DNA from: Flavobacterium luteolum
Lineage (GTDB): Bacteria > Bacteroidota > Bacteroidia > Flavobacteriales > Flavobacteriaceae
NCBI RefSeq assembly: GCF_027111275.1
Contig: NZ_CP114286.1
Coordinates: forward strand, 1,302,001 to 1,366,000
Length of the DNA stretch: 64,000 nucleotides
Reading direction: 5' to 3'
Shown here: in pieces, positions 60,747 through 64,000 of the stretch
How positions within the stretch are numbered: position 1 is the stretch's first letter
Layout: every line of letters begins with the position of its first letter
Made by a program: the position numbers and the translations under genes
The notes under the pieces: model-generated
What the model was told of the DNA's origin: nothing
What the model saw: the letters and a program-made list of their open reading frames with translations, nothing else
Databases searched by the model: none

Positions 60747-61763
60747 TTATGTTAATACTTGATCTTCTACTATGGATAATATTCTCTTTATATAATTTCT
60801 GGGGTGTAAATAAATTTCACTCCATTTTAAATTGTTATGGGCTAGTTCGAGGTATCTTTTTTGACTTAGTAAGTATTCAATTTTTTCAGGTAATTCATTA
60901 TAGGAATTACGACTAGATAATTTTTCATAATTTAGATGCTCAATAAAATTTTCTACTTTGGTATTTAAAGGAGTTGTAATAACTGCTTTTCCAAACAATA
61001 AGTATTCACCAACTTTCCATCCAGGAGTATCTTTTAGTCCATCATCAGCAATACCAATGTCTGCTTTACCCAAAGATTTAAAATACTCTTTCTTTGAAGT
61101 TTTTTTCACATCCAATAAAAGGTCTGGTGCTGTCTTTAGAGAAAGATTGTCGGGAAAAATACCCACAGAAACATTATTAAAATTATTTTTTATAATCCTA
61201 CAAGCTTCTATACGAAATTCATTTTGAATTTCTCTTCTCTGCTTTTCTTCCAAATCACAAGACTTTTCTGGGTTCCATAATCTTGTCTGAAAAATTATTT
61301 TGCCACTATTGTCCTCTATTCTTTTTGGAAAAAATCGCGCATCCATAGCATTATGTGACAGATTGGTAAAAATATTAAAGTAATCCATACACCTAAATAT
61401 CTCAATTCTATTACTAGCGTTTATCAAATCATTAAAACTTAGTCGTTTTAAAAAATTTAATGCTTTATATGAATAATTTACTTGAAAATTTAGAGGATAA
61501 ACATTTCTCGTATTACATCTAAAATCTAATGATCTCTTAAAATAGTAATTATATCGTATCGGCTCATCAATAAAAACAACATTGTCTGAATAATCAAAAA
61601 AAAATGTTTCATTTTTAAAATACAGAATTGCGCCATTAGATGGGAGTTTCTTATTAAAAACAATCTCGAAATCATGTTCATTTTCATCACAATAAAATAG
61701 CAATGAATAAATTATCATGTTATGATGTGAAGTCCAATAAGGTAATTCTAATTTAATTGACAT
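60747..61763 (-). CDS. glycosyltransferase-like protein, family unassigned
   Basis: 338 residues. No clean family signature. The region DIGIADDGLKDTPGWKVGEYLL followed by FGKAVITTPLN has the form of a GT-B donor site, and the final third (EKIEYLLSQKRYLELAHNN) is the usual helical end of such enzymes. The first half is aromatic and unusual. Very AT-rich compared with the housekeeping genes, as the cluster in general. Confidence 0.6.
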   Translation of the reverse strand: MSIKLELPYWTSHHNMIIYSLLFYCDENEHDFEIVFNKKLPSNGAILYFKNETFFFDYSDNVVFIDEPIRYNYYFKRSLDFRCNTRNVYPLNFQVNYSYKALNFLKRLSFNDLINASNRIEIFRCMDYFNIFTNLSHNAMDARFFPKRIEDNSGKIIFQTRLWNPEKSCDLEEKQRREIQNEFRIEACRIIKNNFNNVSVGIFPDNLSLKTAPDLLLDVKKTSKKEYFKSLGKADIGIADDGLKDTPGWKVGEYLLFGKAVITTPLNTKVENFIEHLNYEKLSSRNSYNELPEKIEYLLSQKRYLELAHNNLKWSEIYLHPRNYIKRILSIVEDQVLT

Positions 61764-61936
61764 TTTTTTTGTTTATTTAATACAAATTTCCATTCCTAAT
61801 CAACTTTTCAATTTTATCATTCTACGTTTATAAATGATAATTTTATTTGCCATCCCTTCTTTCATACTCATCAGTCTACATAAGAAATTTAATACTAAAT
61901 CTATTAGCGTTGTCAAGTTTTTGATGTACATACAAT

Positions 61937-62932
61937 TTAAATTTGTGGTTTACTAAACAACAAACTCCACCATCCTATTGTTCTTCCCCATGCTTCTTTA
62001 AATGCACTTTCTTTATCAGGTTTGGTTATTGCGTTACTATATTTAATCAACGTTAACAAAAAAGTAATTGCATTCCATTTAAAATGATCCTTTAAACTTG
62101 GATTAGTATTTTTTACTCTCCAAACATACCAACCGTTTCGCACTACCATTTTACCGTATTTATATTTATTTGGTCTTCCTGCAGGATCATGCAAATGGTA
62201 CAATTTGGCATTAGTATTAATGACATTTTTACCAAATTTTAAGGCTCTCAAACTAAAATCTGCATCTTCGTAAAGACCATAACCATCAAAAAAAATTGAA
62301 AATTTATTTTTCTCAAGCACATTTTTCCTGAAAGACATTGACATTCCTATTAACAAATCTACTTCATAAGTCTTACCTGTTAGGGGAAATCCACAAGTCC
62401 TTCCATGAGAATAAGACGGCATTCTTCCTGGGCCTAAATTGGAAGCAAGATTCAAATAATTACGAACAATATTCCTTAAACCTTCAGGATAAAAATATCC
62501 TTCAAACAAATAATATTTTTTAGTATTATAAACAACTTCTGGATTTTGAAACTGCCACCTATTCTCATTTATAGCTACACCACCAACACCTACCACATCA
62601 AATCTATTTTGAAATATTTTAATAATCTCAAAGAAATACTCTGGTTCTAAAACAGTATCATCATCCAGAAAACATACAATATCACTTTGAATATTTACCT
62701 TAGAAATTCCGAAATTGCGTTGCTTTGTTAATCCTCTATTCTCATCTGAAACTAAAAAATATTGCAAATTCTTAAAATTATTATCAGCTACCATATTCTT
62801 TGTTTCATCATCCAATGACCCATCAATAATTAAAATTTCATTTGGGTATAGAACTTGATTCTCAACAGATTTCAATAATTTCAACACTGCCTCTGAACGC
62901 ATATAGGTACAGATAATTAAAGAAAAATTCAT
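61937..62932 (-). CDS. glycosyltransferase family 2
   Basis: 331 residues. GT-A fold with the N-terminal nucleotide-binding strand FSLIICTYMRSEAVLKLLKS, the metal-binding DDD in VCFLDDDTVLEPEY, and the later FFDGYGLYEDADFSLRALKFG typical of rhamnosyl- and other GT2 enzymes. The C-terminal helices (RVKNTNPSLKDHFKWNAITF) suggest membrane association. Preceded and followed by gaps of 63 and 173 bases, so it may start a sub-operon. Confidence 0.92.
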   Translation of the reverse strand: MNFSLIICTYMRSEAVLKLLKSVENQVLYPNEILIIDGSLDDETKNMVADNNFKNLQYFLVSDENRGLTKQRNFGISKVNIQSDIVCFLDDDTVLEPEYFFEIIKIFQNRFDVVGVGGVAINENRWQFQNPEVVYNTKKYYLFEGYFYPEGLRNIVRNYLNLASNLGPGRMPSYSHGRTCGFPLTGKTYEVDLLIGMSMSFRKNVLEKNKFSIFFDGYGLYEDADFSLRALKFGKNVINTNAKLYHLHDPAGRPNKYKYGKMVVRNGWYVWRVKNTNPSLKDHFKWNAITFLLTLIKYSNAITKPDKESAFKEAWGRTIGWWSLLFSKPQI

Positions 62933-62995
62933 TTACTTTTTAATTATTCATTACTAATTTGAGCAAAACAGTCGCTCTACTCAATTTTTATGATA

Positions 62996-64000
62996 CTACT
63001 TTTTGATTATTTTTTGATAAAATTCGATGTTTGCATTTGCCAAAGTATATATATCAAATTTATCCTCAACTCTAGCTCTGGCTTGCTTACCTATTTCTAA
63101 ACAGAGTAAATCATTTTGCAACAACTGAATTATTCTATCCGAATACATCTGATGATCTGAAGGATGCACCAAAAAACCACTTTCTTCATTAATAATCAAT
63201 TCTTTAGACCAGCCTATAGTACTATTAACGACAGCTTTCTGCATGGCCATTGCTTCTATTGTTACCATTCCGAAAGTTTCTGCATAGGTTGGAAAAACAC
63301 ATACATTTGCTTTTTTTATATGCTCCTGAATTTCATTGTATGGGATTTTTCCAAGATAATCTACATAATTTAGATCATCTTTTGTAAATAAGTTCTTTAT
63401 TAACTCCCAAGTCGATTTAGATTTGGTTTTCAAATCTGATGCATCGCCTCCTATTAAAATCAATTTGGCATCCGAAAAATCATTACGGACTTTATTAAAA
63501 ATTCCTGGCAGTTCTAAAACTCCTTTTTTTCTAATTAAAGTTCCTATGTAAAGAATTGTATTTTTTGCGAACTTTTCTGGAGAATTATTTTCAAATTTCT
63601 CAAGATCTAGACCATTATGAATTGTTAAGATTTCTTTTTTCTTTATCTTAAAAAGTTTTTTTGAAACTTCTCCTGCGAATGATGTTGGCGCAATAAATGC
63701 ATCTGCTTGATTTATTGCTAGTTTTTCAAACCAAAAATTTTTTAGTTTTTGTTTTCTGTTTTCTAAATGACAAAAATAAGCATCACTCCCATGAAATCTA
63801 ATTATTAAAGGGATTTTAAAATGCATGAAAGCCGTAATTCCTGTCCAGTCTGGCGCTTCAATTATTGTAATATTCTCTTGCCGTATTATTTGGTTACAAT
63901 ATTTTTCAATGTGTTTTCGATATAAATACCATCCGAAAAATTTATATCTTTTCTTTTTTATACTATGAATTATGATTCCATTATCATTTATGATTTCTTG
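62996..64000 (-). CDS. glycosyltransferase family 4, partial at the window edge
   Basis: At least 334 codons; an ATG at 63826 exists, but the frame stays open for 58 more codons to the window edge, with GT4-like sequence (EAPDWTGITAF then MHFKIPLIIRFHGSDAYF) reading straight through it. The usual GT4 start therefore lies beyond the window. Donor-site part: YIGTLIRKKGVLELPGIF, VCVFPTYAETFGMVTIEAMA. Role in sugar transfer as for the neighbours. Confidence 0.9.
   Translation of the reverse strand, partial: QEIINDNGIIIHSIKKKRYKFFGWYLYRKHIEKYCNQIIRQENITIIEAPDWTGITAFMHFKIPLIIRFHGSDAYFCHLENRKQKLKNFWFEKLAINQADAFIAPTSFAGEVSKKLFKIKKKEILTIHNGLDLEKFENNSPEKFAKNTILYIGTLIRKKGVLELPGIFNKVRNDFSDAKLILIGGDASDLKTKSKSTWELIKNLFTKDDLNYVDYLGKIPYNEIQEHIKKANVCVFPTYAETFGMVTIEAMAMQKAVVNSTIGWSKELIINEESGFLVHPSDHQMYSDRIIQLLQNDLLCLEIGKQARARVEDKFDIYTLANANIEFYQKIIKK

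Noticed and set aside
1..64000. CRISPR array, prophage, transposase, integrase, rRNA
   Set aside because: No regularly spaced repeats, no phage or transposase proteins and no rRNA sequence were seen in the window.

Overview
The window looks like chromosomal DNA of a Flavobacterium-type member of the Bacteroidota. The support is AT-rich sequence, promoters with the Bacteroidota -7 motif TAnnTTTG (often with TTG 16-22 bases upstream), little Shine-Dalgarno signal, many lipoproteins with a lipobox, TonB-dependent receptors, an HmuY-family protein, a PorV2-type outer-membrane protein linked to type IX secretion, and several dispersed intergenic palindromes of a kind I associate with Flavobacterium genomes. 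I see no prophage, insertion sequence, CRISPR array or rRNA. Almost all the DNA is explained by about 57 protein genes and two tRNA genes.

Layout. 1-7.4 kb: folD, ffh, then an operon of two SGNH hydrolases and an MBOAT acyltransferase, probably for acylating a surface or exported glycan. 7.6-11.4 kb: a haem-uptake type receptor plus HmuY-family lipoprotein, divergent from a DUF6607-like secreted protein. 11.4-30 kb: housekeeping and envelope genes (argS, an outer-membrane beta-barrel receptor, cutC, fabH, an S9 peptidase, a lone ABC ATPase, an exported thioredoxin, OmpA-type and lipocalin-type lipoproteins, htpG, a patatin, two lipoproteins), ending in two identical tRNA-Thr(TGT) genes that each have their own promoter and terminator. 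30-37 kb: idi-queD-bcp-manA operon, exported methionine sulfoxide reductases msrB-msrA, and a carboxymuconolactone decarboxylase / DGPF (YciI-like) / ECF sigma factor module resembling the ECF42 system. 37-50 kb: META lipoprotein, M24 aminopeptidase, quinone reductase, a SUKH (SMI1/KNR4) gene with an unassigned partner, a FAD dehydrogenase, recQ (zinc-site cysteines apparently missing), kdsD-tatC-CMD operon and lptB. 50-54.7 kb: GH25 lysozyme, pssA, PorV2-type protein and a DUF4105 membrane protein. 54.75 kb to the end: an all-minus surface polysaccharide cluster (initiating sugar-phosphate transferase, O-antigen ligase/polymerase, five glycosyltransferase-type genes, a GINT1-like protein), whose last gene runs off the window.

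The most unusual points are the ECF42-like/DGPF/CMD module with a terminator before the sigma gene, a LysM domain nested inside an SGNH hydrolase next to an MBOAT gene, the haem-receptor/DUF6607 divergent pair with mirrored promoters, the cysteine-less RecQ zinc region, the orphan SUKH pair, and several families of intergenic repeats with more than one copy in the window. I found no single clearly new defence or mobile system.
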